A stretch of DNA of 64,000 nt from Mobiluncus sp034180645 (GTDB taxonomy: Bacteria; Actinomycetota; Actinomycetes; Actinomycetales; Actinomycetaceae). The translations under genes were made by a program, and so were the position numbers. Every line of letters begins with the position of its first letter. Positions within the stretch are counted from its first letter, which is position 1. Below are positions 32,818 to 41,709 of the stretch, piece by piece. The notes under the pieces are model-generated. The model was not told the DNA's origin, searched no databases, and saw nothing but the letters and a program-made list of their open reading frames with translations. The stretch covers positions 62,001-126,000 of the forward strand of contig NZ_JAXFNY010000011.1 of NCBI RefSeq assembly GCF_034180645.1. Reading direction: 5' to 3'.

Positions 32818-34566
32818 GTGAATATGCAAGAATGGGTGCTGATGAGCATTTTCGAGTCCGATGGTTTCGTTCCGGGAGTGGATCCAGAGATTCTGTCCAA
32901 GCAGATTGGCGATGATCTGGAAACAGCTCTGGGTGAACCCTTGAGTTTAGAGCGCCTGCACCGCTTGGAGGAACTGGCGACTTTGGCTCAAAAACACGGC
33001 CTGGACGAAACGGAAACTACCGTCCGCTTGGAACTCGTGTGGGACGCTCTCGAATCCGGCGACACCGAATCCGCCTTAGCCACTCTGTCGTGGGTGTTGC
33101 AGCAGGTCGCGCACGGTCAGATGGTTCCCAACGATACTCAAAACCAGGTCATTGCCCAACAGATGCTGCAAATCCCCACCCTGGCAGCCCGGCACCCCGG
33201 CGTGAGCGCGAAACTACTCGAGCACCTGACTTTTTGGATGGAATATTTCACGACTGAAGCGGGTATTTCCTTGCGTTCCCGCTGGATTACCCGTCACCAG
33301 GTGGAACTGGGACGAGGCCACCGAGAAGCCGCTCGCGAAGCTCTCGATATTATTTCCGCTCTGGAGGAGGTGCCTCGCGAGGTCCGTGACGAAGCGGACT
33401 GTCCCCTCCACCATTTTCGTTCCCGCATCGCCTGGGCGGTCAACGCTTCGGAGTTTCCCCAAGCCCTATCCCTGTACCGCGACGCATTGGAACGCTGCGC
33501 CGAGTCAGATTGGCAGTGCATTAAACCTGATGACGTCAACCCCCTTTTGATGCTGCCGCTGTCTTGGGCGGGCGAGGGCGACGCGGCGTGGCGCGCCCAT
33601 GAACGCTCTTACCGCCACCAGACCGAAACGTCCCAATACCTCGGTGATATTGCCTCCCACCTGCGTTTTTGTGCGGCTACTTGGAACATTTCCGAGGGTT
33701 TGGAGCTGCTGGAAACCCACGCGCAGTGGTTCTCTAACCCTGAGGACCCTTGGGATTTGCTGGTGGCGACCCGTTCGGCGGCGACTTTCCTCTCCCGAGC
33801 CGTGGGGGCGTTCATCGGGACGGGCACGAAAGTGCCACCCCTCGGTTTTACTATCAACGGGTCGAATCGCTGGCTTCCTTTCGAGAGTCTCAATCCGACA
33901 GATACCCTGGCGCTGGCACAAGCCCGACTGGAGTCGGTCGCCATGAAACTTGCTCTGGCTTTTGACTCCCGCAACGCCAACAACACCATGTCCACGCGGG
34001 TCATTCAAAGCCTGCACGAAGCCCCGCTGTGTTCTTTCGCTTCGGTAAAAGACCTTTTGAGCGCCCGTTTTGGTGTGAAAAATCTACTCGCTGAACAGGG
34101 CTTGAGCGAAAATAGTCCGGAATGGGTGCTGCCCGACCTAGATGACCCGTCCTGGTTGCGCCAACCCGTTCCAGAGTTTCGATTGCTGGACTTTTCACAG
34201 GCCGCTGCGGTTGAGAAACAGTTGCGGGCTTTCGAGGAATTAGTCGATTTTTCGGCGCTGCCGGCCGCAATCTCTGTTGATAAGGAACGCTTGGTACTGG
34301 GGGCAAACCGGGTGACGTTCCTAGCCGCGGCCGGGAAGTGGAACGCGGTTATCGATACGGGCGAACTGCTGCTGGAAATTGGTGAAAGAATTGATGATCA
34401 TCGTCAGTCGCTGCGTTTGGCGTGTTACCTGGTGCAAGCCTATTGGCAGTTGGACGATTTGGGCGCGGCGCGCAACTGGCTGGTGCGAGCTGACGAGTTC
34501 GTGGATGCTACTATTTCGGACAAACCTCGCGCGCTTTTGGACGATTTGTCCCTGTTGGCGGGATAA
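32818..34566 (+). CDS. Large helical-repeat protein of unknown function (paralogue B)
   Basis: A 582-residue cytoplasmic, helix-rich protein. No known domain is obvious; repeated A/L-rich helical pairs with W and H spacing resemble TPR-like solenoids. The GTG at 32818 has gggga upstream; an ATG at 32842 would give MSIFESDG, matching the presumed start of paralogue A, and may be the true start. The middle (residues 240–400) is the part shared with paralogue A. The C-terminal third has additional helical repeats (RLACYLVQAYWQLDDLGAARNW). It is followed after 9 bases by paralogue C. Confidence 0.8.
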   Translation: MNMQEWVLMSIFESDGFVPGVDPEILSKQIGDDLETALGEPLSLERLHRLEELATLAQKHGLDETETTVRLELVWDALESGDTESALATLSWVLQQVAHGQMVPNDTQNQVIAQQMLQIPTLAARHPGVSAKLLEHLTFWMEYFTTEAGISLRSRWITRHQVELGRGHREAAREALDIISALEEVPREVRDEADCPLHHFRSRIAWAVNASEFPQALSLYRDALERCAESDWQCIKPDDVNPLLMLPLSWAGEGDAAWRAHERSYRHQTETSQYLGDIASHLRFCAATWNISEGLELLETHAQWFSNPEDPWDLLVATRSAATFLSRAVGAFIGTGTKVPPLGFTINGSNRWLPFESLNPTDTLALAQARLESVAMKLALAFDSRNANNTMSTRVIQSLHEAPLCSFASVKDLLSARFGVKNLLAEQGLSENSPEWVLPDLDDPSWLRQPVPEFRLLDFSQAAAVEKQLRAFEELVDFSALPAAISVDKERLVLGANRVTFLAAAGKWNAVIDTGELLLEIGERIDDHRQSLRLACYLVQAYWQLDDLGAARNWLVRADEFVDATISDKPRALLDDLSLLAG

Positions 34567-34569
34567 ACT
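34564..34569 (+). promoter_or_regulatory. Candidate –10 box before paralogue C
   Basis: TAAACT overlaps the end of paralogue B (stop at 34564–34566), then six bases and the ATG at 34576. No RBS is present. It suggests an internal leaderless promoter in this operon. Confidence 0.35.
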
Positions 34570-34575
34570 TTCTTC

Positions 34576-36120
34576 ATGCAACGTTTCACCCTTCCTCCCG
34601 TTCCAGATTCTCTGGATGAGCTGTGTGAAGCGTACACAGATGCCACCGGCTCTTACGCATGGCGTCTGGCTGACCGAATGCTGCGGACTTTTCCCAATGC
34701 TCCCCTCAGCGCGGTGGCGCCCCACCACGCTATTTCGTTCCTGCGATTGCGGGCGACCATTTTGGACGCTTTGGGGGATGTCAGCGCGTGTCGGGCTATC
34801 TTTAAGTTCGCCGCCACCCAAGCCGCGGGGGCGGGCGATATTGTGTCTCAAGCGGCGGCTCTCGCGCAGCTGCACGTAGACCGGTCTTTCCGTCTCGATG
34901 ATGACACCGAACACGGTTCGCCTTTCGTAGGGGCAATTCGTCAAGATTTGCGAGACATCGTGGATTTGCTGTTGGATAACCCCGCGGCGATGACGCAAAA
35001 TCCGGATTTGACCACCGCTACCCTCGCCCATCTGGTTCACGGGTTCGCCCTTATCGGCGCCAACGCCGATGGGCGGGAAACCCTGGACCAAGCTCGGGTC
35101 ATCTGTCCCGAAAAAGAATCCCTCAAAGCCCGTTTGGACTTGGCTGACGCCGTGTTGTTGGCTTGCAGCGGGCAGATTGATGAGGCCTTAGAACTCGGCG
35201 AGCTTATCTTAGGGCGCGATTCTGAGGATCCCCTGGCTCTGCAAGTCGAGGTGCGCGAGTTCCTGGGGACCTGGTATCGGGCTATCGGCCGTCACGTGGA
35301 CGCGGCTAACCACCTCAGAATTGTGACCGACCTGTGCCGCGACTACGACCTGCCCTATATGGCGGTCGTTGCGGCGATGGAACAGATTTCTTCCCTGGTG
35401 GAATTGAACAAACTGGAAATCGTAGTTGATTTGGCTTCGTGGGCTCTGGACGTAGCCCACGATCTCGGCATCAACAATGAGGTGGTGCGAACCTTGGACA
35501 TCGTCTTGGTTCAGGGCTTAGCCGGTTTGGGGCGTCACATTCAGGCCGTCAACTGTGCTGAAATCGCCGGCACCCGAGCACGGGAGCACGGGGACGTTGA
35601 TACCGCCATTCTGCTCTATGAAATGGGAGCCAAATCCGCCAGAATCAGCGGGGATCAGGCTCGCGCCGCGAACCTCTACGGTTTTTGCGCCGAACTCGCC
35701 GGCGGCGAAATTTCGCTGCAAGCCCGTTTCCTCCGCAAAGAATCTGCAGCCATTTTGGCCACCGTCGGACTGAAACCTCCCCGCGAAAAGCCCCCCGAGG
35801 AACCTTGTGCAGTTCCCCACACGGCAGACACCCCCGCCGCGAGAGTGGAAGCTGAAACCCTAAAACACCTCGAGACTGCCCCGAATATTAATTCCATCGA
35901 AGCACGTACCGCACTGTCCTTAGCGAAAGACCTCATGGATGAAGCCCTCTCCCTGTTGATGTCCACCCCGAAAGGAGAACGCGGCCTCGCCGCCCCGGAA
36001 CTCGCCAAGTGGAATGAACTGCGCGCTTGGATGTCCGAGGTCGAGAAGGGTGCTCAGCCATCGGTAGCGTCTGACGAAAGTGCACCGCCGTCGTATCTGC
36101 CCCAGGAGGACGATGCGTAA
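34576..36120 (+). CDS. TPR-like protein of unknown function (paralogue C)
   Basis: A 514-residue helical-repeat protein without membrane segments. TPR-like pairs are visible, for example ARLDLADAVLLACSGQIDEA (residues about 187–206) and HVDAANHLRIVTDLCRDYDL. Near residue 360 it has RAANLYGFCAELAGG then QARFLRKES, which recurs in paralogue D as RAAGLYGCAADLYSE and RARYLRKCA, so C and D are homologous. After residue 400 a Pro/Glu-rich linker leads to a short helical end. It overlaps paralogue D by one base (TAATG). Confidence 0.8.
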   Translation: MQRFTLPPVPDSLDELCEAYTDATGSYAWRLADRMLRTFPNAPLSAVAPHHAISFLRLRATILDALGDVSACRAIFKFAATQAAGAGDIVSQAAALAQLHVDRSFRLDDDTEHGSPFVGAIRQDLRDIVDLLLDNPAAMTQNPDLTTATLAHLVHGFALIGANADGRETLDQARVICPEKESLKARLDLADAVLLACSGQIDEALELGELILGRDSEDPLALQVEVREFLGTWYRAIGRHVDAANHLRIVTDLCRDYDLPYMAVVAAMEQISSLVELNKLEIVVDLASWALDVAHDLGINNEVVRTLDIVLVQGLAGLGRHIQAVNCAEIAGTRAREHGDVDTAILLYEMGAKSARISGDQARAANLYGFCAELAGGEISLQARFLRKESAAILATVGLKPPREKPPEEPCAVPHTADTPAARVEAETLKHLETAPNINSIEARTALSLAKDLMDEALSLLMSTPKGERGLAAPELAKWNELRAWMSEVEKGAQPSVASDESAPPSYLPQEDDA

Positions 36121-37421
36121 TGGTTAATCGGATGGATTCCACACTGCTACTGCCGGATTTAGCCAACCAGTATGCCACGGCGTCCCACTCCGTCAGCTTG
36201 CGCCTGCTCGCCTATGCTCTGCAGTCTTTCCCTCTAGCCGAGCCTTTCGCCCCCAGTCCCAATCGCAGCGAGACAGAAAATCTGAATATTTTGCGTCTTT
36301 GGGCAGACATGCTGGTGGCTCGCGGTGAAAACGGCGCTGCTGCCTCGACTTGGAAGCAAGTTGCGGTGTGGTGCCACCACCTGGACGACTTGCAGGGCGC
36401 TACCTACGCCCTGGTGCAAGCCCATGCCCTGCTCTTGCCCCAGATTCCCCCGGCAGAGGCTTCCGACACCGCGGCGCAGCTGATTAAGTTCCTCACCAGA
36501 GTCCCCGATTCGCTGGAAAAGTCTGAATCGATGATTGTTTTGGCAACCAGTCTGCTGGAACTGGGGGATTTGCGAGCCGCCCAAATTCTCCACGATGAAG
36601 CGGCCGGCAGCAACGCTCGAATTCGCCTGGATTCCGCACTGTTGCAAGCGAGAATCTTTCTGGCTCAGGGACACCGGGAACAGGCGCAGTTTTTCCTTGA
36701 CGATTTGGAGAGCAACCCGGGGATATTTTCTGACGTGCAAGGTGCCCGCATGACTATTGGCATGTTTCGCCTGAGCCTAGATCAGGACAGCGGAAACCTC
36801 GCCGCGGCGCTGGAGCTAGTGAAAACGTTATCCCAGCAGGCTAAATCAGAGGGTCTGCTGCTCCAACAAGCCCTGCTGAGCACCACGCGTACTGAGCTCA
36901 GCGCCGAAATGCACCTGGATCAGGACGTCATCGTCCACGGCATCGAAACCCTCCAACTATTTGACCAGCTGAATCTGGGAGAAACCCGCCGCATCGGCAT
37001 CAAAGCGATACTGGCTCGTTCGCTGGCGCGAATGGGGCGCGCCAAGAAGGGCATTGAATATGCCGAGGAAGTGTCGGCTTGGGCGCAGCGCCACGAAAAC
37101 CTGGCACTGGAGCAAGAATTTACGGTCATCGCCGCGGACTTGGCGGCGCGCGACCTGCAAGGTATCCGCGCCGCCGGGCTCTATGGCTGCGCCGCGGATT
37201 TGTACAGCGAACAACCGCTCTTGCGGGCTCGCTACCTGCGAAAATGCGCGGTGCAACTGGTTTATTCCGCCGGGTCGGACCGGGAAACCACTATCCGCTG
37301 GGCGCTTTCTCTGCTGCGCGAAGCCGGGGATTTGCTCCACGGCATGGAACGCGACGGCGAAGTCGCCGCGGAACTCTCCGCTTGGGAATTCGACCGCCTG
37401 TGGATTCGCACCCGGAAATAG
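36120..37421 (+). CDS. TPR-like protein of unknown function (paralogue D)
   Basis: A 433-residue helical-repeat protein, last of the three + strand genes. Repeats include SMIVLATSLLELGDLRAAQ, QARIFLAQGHREQAQFFLDD and ALLSTTRTELSAEMH. The C-terminal RAAGLYGCAADLYSE region matches paralogue C. The ATG overlaps the stop of C, with aggagg 9 bases upstream, so the two proteins are made together and may form a complex. No enzyme motif is visible. Confidence 0.8.
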   Translation: MVNRMDSTLLLPDLANQYATASHSVSLRLLAYALQSFPLAEPFAPSPNRSETENLNILRLWADMLVARGENGAAASTWKQVAVWCHHLDDLQGATYALVQAHALLLPQIPPAEASDTAAQLIKFLTRVPDSLEKSESMIVLATSLLELGDLRAAQILHDEAAGSNARIRLDSALLQARIFLAQGHREQAQFFLDDLESNPGIFSDVQGARMTIGMFRLSLDQDSGNLAAALELVKTLSQQAKSEGLLLQQALLSTTRTELSAEMHLDQDVIVHGIETLQLFDQLNLGETRRIGIKAILARSLARMGRAKKGIEYAEEVSAWAQRHENLALEQEFTVIAADLAARDLQGIRAAGLYGCAADLYSEQPLLRARYLRKCAVQLVYSAGSDRETTIRWALSLLREAGDLLHGMERDGEVAAELSAWEFDRLWIRTRK

Positions 37422-37546
37422 CTCGCCTGCCCTGCAAGCCAATGACAGGCGTGGTTTGTTCCCCCGGAAAAACGGCTACCACCTTTGTTTGACACAAACC
37501 GTAATATATGATAAACGAAGCTTGCGGTGTGTTGAAGGGTGGTTCA
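37422..37546. other. Intergenic region with a possible promoter
   Basis: A stem CGCCTG/CAGGCG (37424–37451, loop of 16) follows the stop of paralogue D and is a weak terminator candidate. TTGACA at 37489–37494 precedes the AT-rich gtaatatatgataaac, a plausible promoter for the gene at 37547. Confidence 0.4.
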
Positions 37547-37939
37547 ATGACGAAAGCAAATTTGGTTATTCAACGAATTGTTGCCATATTTCTCAGTCTC
37601 GCAGTCGTGGCTCACTCCGGGTTCGCGCTGTGGCAGATGTACCTGAGCGGCAAAACATTTTACCCCTCTGAACACACCACTATTTACTATCCGTCGGTGC
37701 CCCTTCCCTCTCAGCTGGCCGTGATAGTCCTGGCGCTGGCTTCGTTTGGTTTCGTAGCAGCCTCCATGAAGCACGAGTTTTCTGTAGGGTGGCTCCTCCC
37801 TGCGCTGATCCTTTCCACGCTTTGCATTGTGGCGACCGGAACCGTGGGTCTGATTATGGCAACGCTGACCCTCATCACTGCCGCAGCATATTTTTCAGCG
37901 CGTTCATTTTTACGTACGCCAGAAATAAATAATTACTAA
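37547..37939 (+). CDS. Small integral membrane protein, unknown function
   Basis: A 130-residue protein with about four membrane segments: IVAIFLSLAVVAHSGFALW, LAVIVLALASFGFVAASM, and a long C-terminal hydrophobic stretch (LLPALILSTLCIVATGTVG and beyond). The first loop has KTFYPSEHTTIYYPSVP. The start at 37547 is preferred over one 39 bases upstream because it has gaagggtgg in RBS position. It resembles no family I can name. It lies at the edge of an AT-rich patch, upstream of a lipoprotein gene. Confidence 0.7.
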   Translation: MTKANLVIQRIVAIFLSLAVVAHSGFALWQMYLSGKTFYPSEHTTIYYPSVPLPSQLAVIVLALASFGFVAASMKHEFSVGWLLPALILSTLCIVATGTVGLIMATLTLITAAAYFSARSFLRTPEINNY

Positions 37940-37993
37940 CCGTATCGCTCCGAGTTTCATATATCTTACAGTGATATTTGGGAGGATGATAAC

Positions 37994-38512
37994 ATGAAAA
38001 TCCGTTCCGTAATAAATTTTGCTTTTGTGTCCGGCCTTGTCTGCATTTTCGTTTTATCAGGATGCGCTTCACATCAAGCCCCAGTTCAAGAAGATTCCGA
38101 TTCCGATAAAGTTCATTCAAGTCACGCAGCTACAAATGATGGCATGATGCCACTCGAAGAAGTTCTCCGCGATGCGAAAGAATCTCCAGATTTAATAACT
38201 ATTCTTAACAGCAGTTCTTTTAACGGAGATAAACACATTAATTTAAAGGAAATTTCGGATACAAATTCAAAGATACAACTGATTTTTGTCTGTAAACAAG
38301 AGTCAACTAGTTCTGCATCAATTTGGTTAAGGCGAAATAATGTAATGAGAAGACTTATAGAATTAGGAGAGTGTAACTCCCCAAAAAGCATTCGCGTAGT
38401 AGAACTCGCCGTCTCAGATTTTCCGAAACCTGAGCAAGCAATCATCATTGCTAATGATGATACAAAATTTAATATGGTAATTACCAATTCTCAACAGGAG
38501 ATACAGCCATGA
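37994..38512 (+). CDS. Lipoprotein of unknown function in AT-rich patch
   Basis: A 172-residue predicted lipoprotein with lipobox LSGC (Cys24) after a hydrophobic signal. The linker is rich in Asp, Ser and His; the rest looks globular. No homologous family is recognised. Base composition is clearly lower in G+C than the neighbours: 38281–38340 has 20 G/C of 60. That fits recent acquisition. RBS gggagg. Its stop overlaps the ATG of the next gene (ATGA), so the two proteins are coupled, possibly as a secreted protein with its surface partner. Confidence 0.75.
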   Translation: MKIRSVINFAFVSGLVCIFVLSGCASHQAPVQEDSDSDKVHSSHAATNDGMMPLEEVLRDAKESPDLITILNSSSFNGDKHINLKEISDTNSKIQLIFVCKQESTSSASIWLRRNNVMRRLIELGECNSPKSIRVVELAVSDFPKPEQAIIIANDDTKFNMVITNSQQEIQP

Positions 38513-39044
38513 AATTACTTCGTTATTCTTTAGGCTTTTAGCCGCATTTTTATTATCCATTACACCACTCGCCCAGGCGAACTCATTCAATCAGGATTCA
38601 GATAGCTCTATCCCGACAACGACTCATTTAGCTAGAGCTTGTCCTGAAATCGGACATCACGGTAAAGTGAGTAACGTATATGCCGTATTCATGCCAGGGA
38701 CTGTCCCAAAGTCATGGTTAGATCCTGGGGCCTCTTACAGCTATCAAAGCGGAAGCAGTACAACAGTTACCGGTACCGTGAGCGGTGGTGTAGATGCTAC
38801 ATTCTGGGGAGTAGTTCACGCTTCGATTAACGCGTCACTGGCCAAATCAAATACTGCTACTGTCACGCAAACTTGGTCCTGGAAAAACAACACGAACAGT
38901 ACACAGTGGGTTCAGCTTGGCGCCAGAGGGTACACCTTTGATTACGAGTCCTATGATGTAGTTGCTCCATGCAACATCGTAAATGTGAAAAAAATGCCGC
39001 ACAATACCTTGCCCACAAACGAAACCTGGATTAAGCACTCGTAA
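38509..39044 (+). pseudogene. Secreted protein gene with a one-base frameshift in the signal peptide
   Basis: The ATG at 38509 opens MKLLRYSLGF and then hits TAG at 38539. Adding one T to the run TTTT at 38536–38539 restores one open frame to 39044: a complete signal peptide (MKLLRYSLGF then LAAFLLSITPLAQA) and a mature protein of about 150 residues. The mature part is Ser/Thr/Asn-rich with Trp and probably beta-stranded (TVSGGVDATFWGVVHASINA, TQTWSWKNNTNSTQWV). Two Cys (ACPEIG and APCNI) could form a disulfide. The change may be a real mutation, a phase-variable tract or a sequencing error. A GTG at 38667 could start a short form, but it would lack the signal. No family is recognised. Confidence 0.7.
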
Positions 39045-39074
39045 TAATACGGCTTAACAGGACGTAACAACAGC

Positions 39075-39105
39075 GTGGGGCCGGTTGACAATCAACCAGC
39101 CCCAC
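39075..39105. terminator. Bidirectional terminator between the secreted protein gene and pspA
   Basis: GTGGGGC-C-GGTTGA, loop CAA, TCAACC-A-GCCCCAC: 13 pairs with one internal C/A mismatch. It lies 30 bases after one stop and 15 bases from the other, so it probably ends both converging genes. Confidence 0.8.
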
Positions 39106-39120
39106 AACTTTGTCAGCTCC

Positions 39121-39843
39121 CTAGCCGTTATTCTTCAAAGCGTTGAGCCGCGCTGTCACTTCCGCGTCTGCCGCGGACACATCCAGGGCGGCGAACTGTT
39201 CCTCCAGGGATTCGCCCTCTCCTGCCAGCTCGGCCTGACCGGCCGCCATAGCCTCGGCCCGGCGGACCTTTTCCTCAAAACGCCCCAGCTCGGAAGTCGG
39301 ATCCATAATGTTAATCTTGGACACGGCTTGCTGCACCTGGGTTTGCGTGGCCGCAGTCTTAGAGCGAGCCACCAACGAGTCCCGCTTCGACTTCAAGTCC
39401 TCCAGCTGCATCTTCATCGTGTTCAGCCCGGACTTGAGCTTATCCACCGTAGCGGTCTGGTTAGCAATAATCGGAGCCGCTTCCTCGACCTCCTTTTCAA
39501 AGCTAATCTGTTTCGTGATGGCGACCTTCGCCAGGTTGTCCATCTTGTCAGCTTCGGCCGCGTTCCCGGCAGCTCGCAGTTCATCGGCTTTTTTGGAAGC
39601 CGCCGCGGCTTTCGCCCCCCACTCGGTGGCAGCCTGCTGATCCTCATCGCGGTCGCGTTCCGCTAAACGCAGATTCCCAATCGTTTGCGCCACGGCCTGT
39701 TCAGCCTCCGCGATTTCATTGGTGTAATCACGTACCAGCTGGTCAAGCAGCTTTTCGGGGTCCTCTGCCTTGTCCAGCAGCGCGTTGATATTAGCCTTGG
39801 TAATTTGGGCAATGCGCCCCAAAATAGATTGCTTTTCAGCCAT
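39121..39843 (-). CDS. pspA: PspA/IM30 family phage shock protein
   Basis: A peripheral membrane protein that polymerises on stressed membranes and, in some species, controls the stress response. The 240-residue product is almost all coiled coil, with the PspA start GRIAQITKANINALLDKAEDPEKLLDQ and helices up to residue 240 that carry the family spacing of Ala, Glu and Lys. The RBS is aaagga. It stands alone; the pspBC-type or clgR regulators seen in other groups are absent from the surroundings. Confidence 0.93.
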   Translation of the reverse strand: MAEKQSILGRIAQITKANINALLDKAEDPEKLLDQLVRDYTNEIAEAEQAVAQTIGNLRLAERDRDEDQQAATEWGAKAAAASKKADELRAAGNAAEADKMDNLAKVAITKQISFEKEVEEAAPIIANQTATVDKLKSGLNTMKMQLEDLKSKRDSLVARSKTAATQTQVQQAVSKINIMDPTSELGRFEEKVRRAEAMAAGQAELAGEGESLEEQFAALDVSAADAEVTARLNALKNNG

Positions 39844-40022
39844 TTTCTGTCCTTTCAGTCGAGCGGCTTGTGCGTTTTAACGCTATCGCACCCGCCGACA
39901 CGACCACTCACCCTTTGGGGTGATTTTTCGTCCCGAGAATCGTTCGCCAGACGGATTTTTGGGGTTTGAGTCTCACGTCAAAGGTCGGGTGGGCAGGTTT
40001 TCGGTTCTGGCAGTTTTCCGAC

Positions 40023-40028
40023 TAAACT
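40023..40028 (+). promoter_or_regulatory. Candidate –10 box for the ABC-F gene
   Basis: TAAACT is followed by CTTGGG and the GTG start at 40035. The spacing of 6 and lack of a proper RBS fit a leaderless transcript. Confidence 0.45.
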
Positions 40029-40034
40029 CTTGGG

Positions 40035-41645
40035 GTGATTACTGCCACCGACCTCACCTTGCGGATTGCGGACCGTGTCCTCATGGAACACGCCTCGTTC
40101 CAGGTAAACAAGGGTATGCGGGTCGGCTTGGTGGGACGCAATGGCGCCGGCAAAACCACCCTGATGAGACTACTGAGCGGTACTGGAATGCCCGATGCGA
40201 TTCAGGTTGAGGGAACCGTGTCCCGGTCGACCACACCGGGTTACCTTCCCCAAGACCCTCGGGAAGTCGATCCTGACCAGATAGTGCGCGACCATATCCT
40301 GAGCGTGCGCGGACTCGATGTCATCGAAGCCAGAATCCGCAAGGCGGAGGAGGCGATGAGCCGCGAGACGGGCGAAAAACAGCAAAAGGCCATGGAAAAA
40401 TATGTGCGCCTGGATCAGGAGTTTCATATGTCCGGCGGCTACGCGGCAGCTTCCGAAGCCGCACAAATCGCCGCTAACTTAGGGATTTCCAACGAAACGT
40501 TACGTCAGTCGTTGGGGACGCTCTCCGGGGGGCAACGCCGCCGGGTCGAGCTGGCGCGCGTGCTGTTTTCCGGGGCTGACACCCTGCTATTGGACGAGCC
40601 CACCAACCACTTGGACCACGATTCCATAGTGTGGCTGCGCAGTTACCTGCGAACGTTTCCCGGCGGGGTCCTGATTATTTCGCACAACGTGAAACTTTTG
40701 GATGAAACCCTGAATCAGGTTCTGTACCTAGATGCACTGCGCGGCGCGTTGGACGTGTACCACATGGGCTGGAAAGCCTATCTGCAAGCTCGCGCTGACG
40801 ACGAGGCGCGGCGGAAACGGGAACGGGCGGTAGCGGAAAAGAAAGCCGCGGCTCTGCAAGCCCAAGGCGAACGTCTGCACGCGAAAGCCACCAAGGCCGT
40901 GGCGGCTCAACAGATGCTGCGCCGCGCCGCGCAGCTGCTGGAAAATACCCAGGCGGAAGGCCCGAAAGAAAAAGTGGCCAAACTCGATTTCCCCAAGCCC
41001 CAGCCTTGTGGGAAAGTTCCCCTAGCTGCTGAGGGCATTTCCAAAACCTACGGTTCCCTGGAAGTCTTTACCGACCTGACGCTGGCTATCGACCGCGGCT
41101 CAAAAGTGGTGGTGTTAGGGTTCAACGGTGCGGGAAAAACGACCATGTTGCGTATCTTGGCTGGTCTGGAGACCAGCGACACTGGACGGGTGGTTGCCGG
41201 TCATGGACTGAAGCTCGGCTATTACGCTCAGGAACATGAGACCCTGGACGATTCCCTTTCCGTGGTAGAGAATCTGCGCCAGGCTGCTCCGGAACTTGAT
41301 GACACCCAGGTGCGTTCCCTGCTGGGACAGTTCCTGTTCTCCGGGGCGGACGCCGACAAACCCACCGCGGTGCTGTCCGGTGGCGAAAAGACACGCCTAG
41401 CTTTGGCGACGTTGGTGGTGAGCGGGGCGAACGTGCTGCTGCTGGACGAACCGACCAATAACCTGGATCCCGCCTCACGGGAGGAAATCCTGAACTCCTT
41501 GGCCACTTATGAGGGCGCGGTTATCCTGGTCACCCACGATCCGGGAGCGGTGAAAGCGCTGGATCCGCAACGGGTTCTGCTGCTGCCCGATGGTGATGAG
41601 GACCTGTGGGACGAAACGTATTTGGAACTCGTTGAGGTAGATTAA
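40035..41645 (+). CDS. ABC-F family ATPase
   Basis: A soluble twin-ATPase that acts on ribosomes, either translation factor (EttA-like) or antibiotic protection. The 536-residue protein has two Walker A motifs (GRNGAGKTTL near 36 and GFNGAGKTTML near 360), two signatures (LSGGQRRRVELAR and LSGGEKTRLALA), two DEPTNHLD/DEPTNNLD motifs, and the basic linker between (KRERAVAEKKAAALQAQGE), which would reach the peptidyl transferase centre. There is no membrane segment. Which target it protects cannot be told. GTG start, see the promoter entry. Confidence 0.95.
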   Translation: MITATDLTLRIADRVLMEHASFQVNKGMRVGLVGRNGAGKTTLMRLLSGTGMPDAIQVEGTVSRSTTPGYLPQDPREVDPDQIVRDHILSVRGLDVIEARIRKAEEAMSRETGEKQQKAMEKYVRLDQEFHMSGGYAAASEAAQIAANLGISNETLRQSLGTLSGGQRRRVELARVLFSGADTLLLDEPTNHLDHDSIVWLRSYLRTFPGGVLIISHNVKLLDETLNQVLYLDALRGALDVYHMGWKAYLQARADDEARRKRERAVAEKKAAALQAQGERLHAKATKAVAAQQMLRRAAQLLENTQAEGPKEKVAKLDFPKPQPCGKVPLAAEGISKTYGSLEVFTDLTLAIDRGSKVVVLGFNGAGKTTMLRILAGLETSDTGRVVAGHGLKLGYYAQEHETLDDSLSVVENLRQAAPELDDTQVRSLLGQFLFSGADADKPTAVLSGGEKTRLALATLVVSGANVLLLDEPTNNLDPASREEILNSLATYEGAVILVTHDPGAVKALDPQRVLLLPDGDEDLWDETYLELVEVD

Positions 41646-41709
41646 ACCGTGGTCTCTCAACGCCACACGAAACGGTAAACTGTTTGAGACAGACTAGAGA
41701 GGAAAACTG

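Noticed and set aside
38667..39044. Independent cytoplasmic 125-residue protein starting at GTG
   Set aside because: It lacks an RBS, and the upstream frame supplies a full signal peptide after one base correction, so it is better read as part of the interrupted secreted protein.
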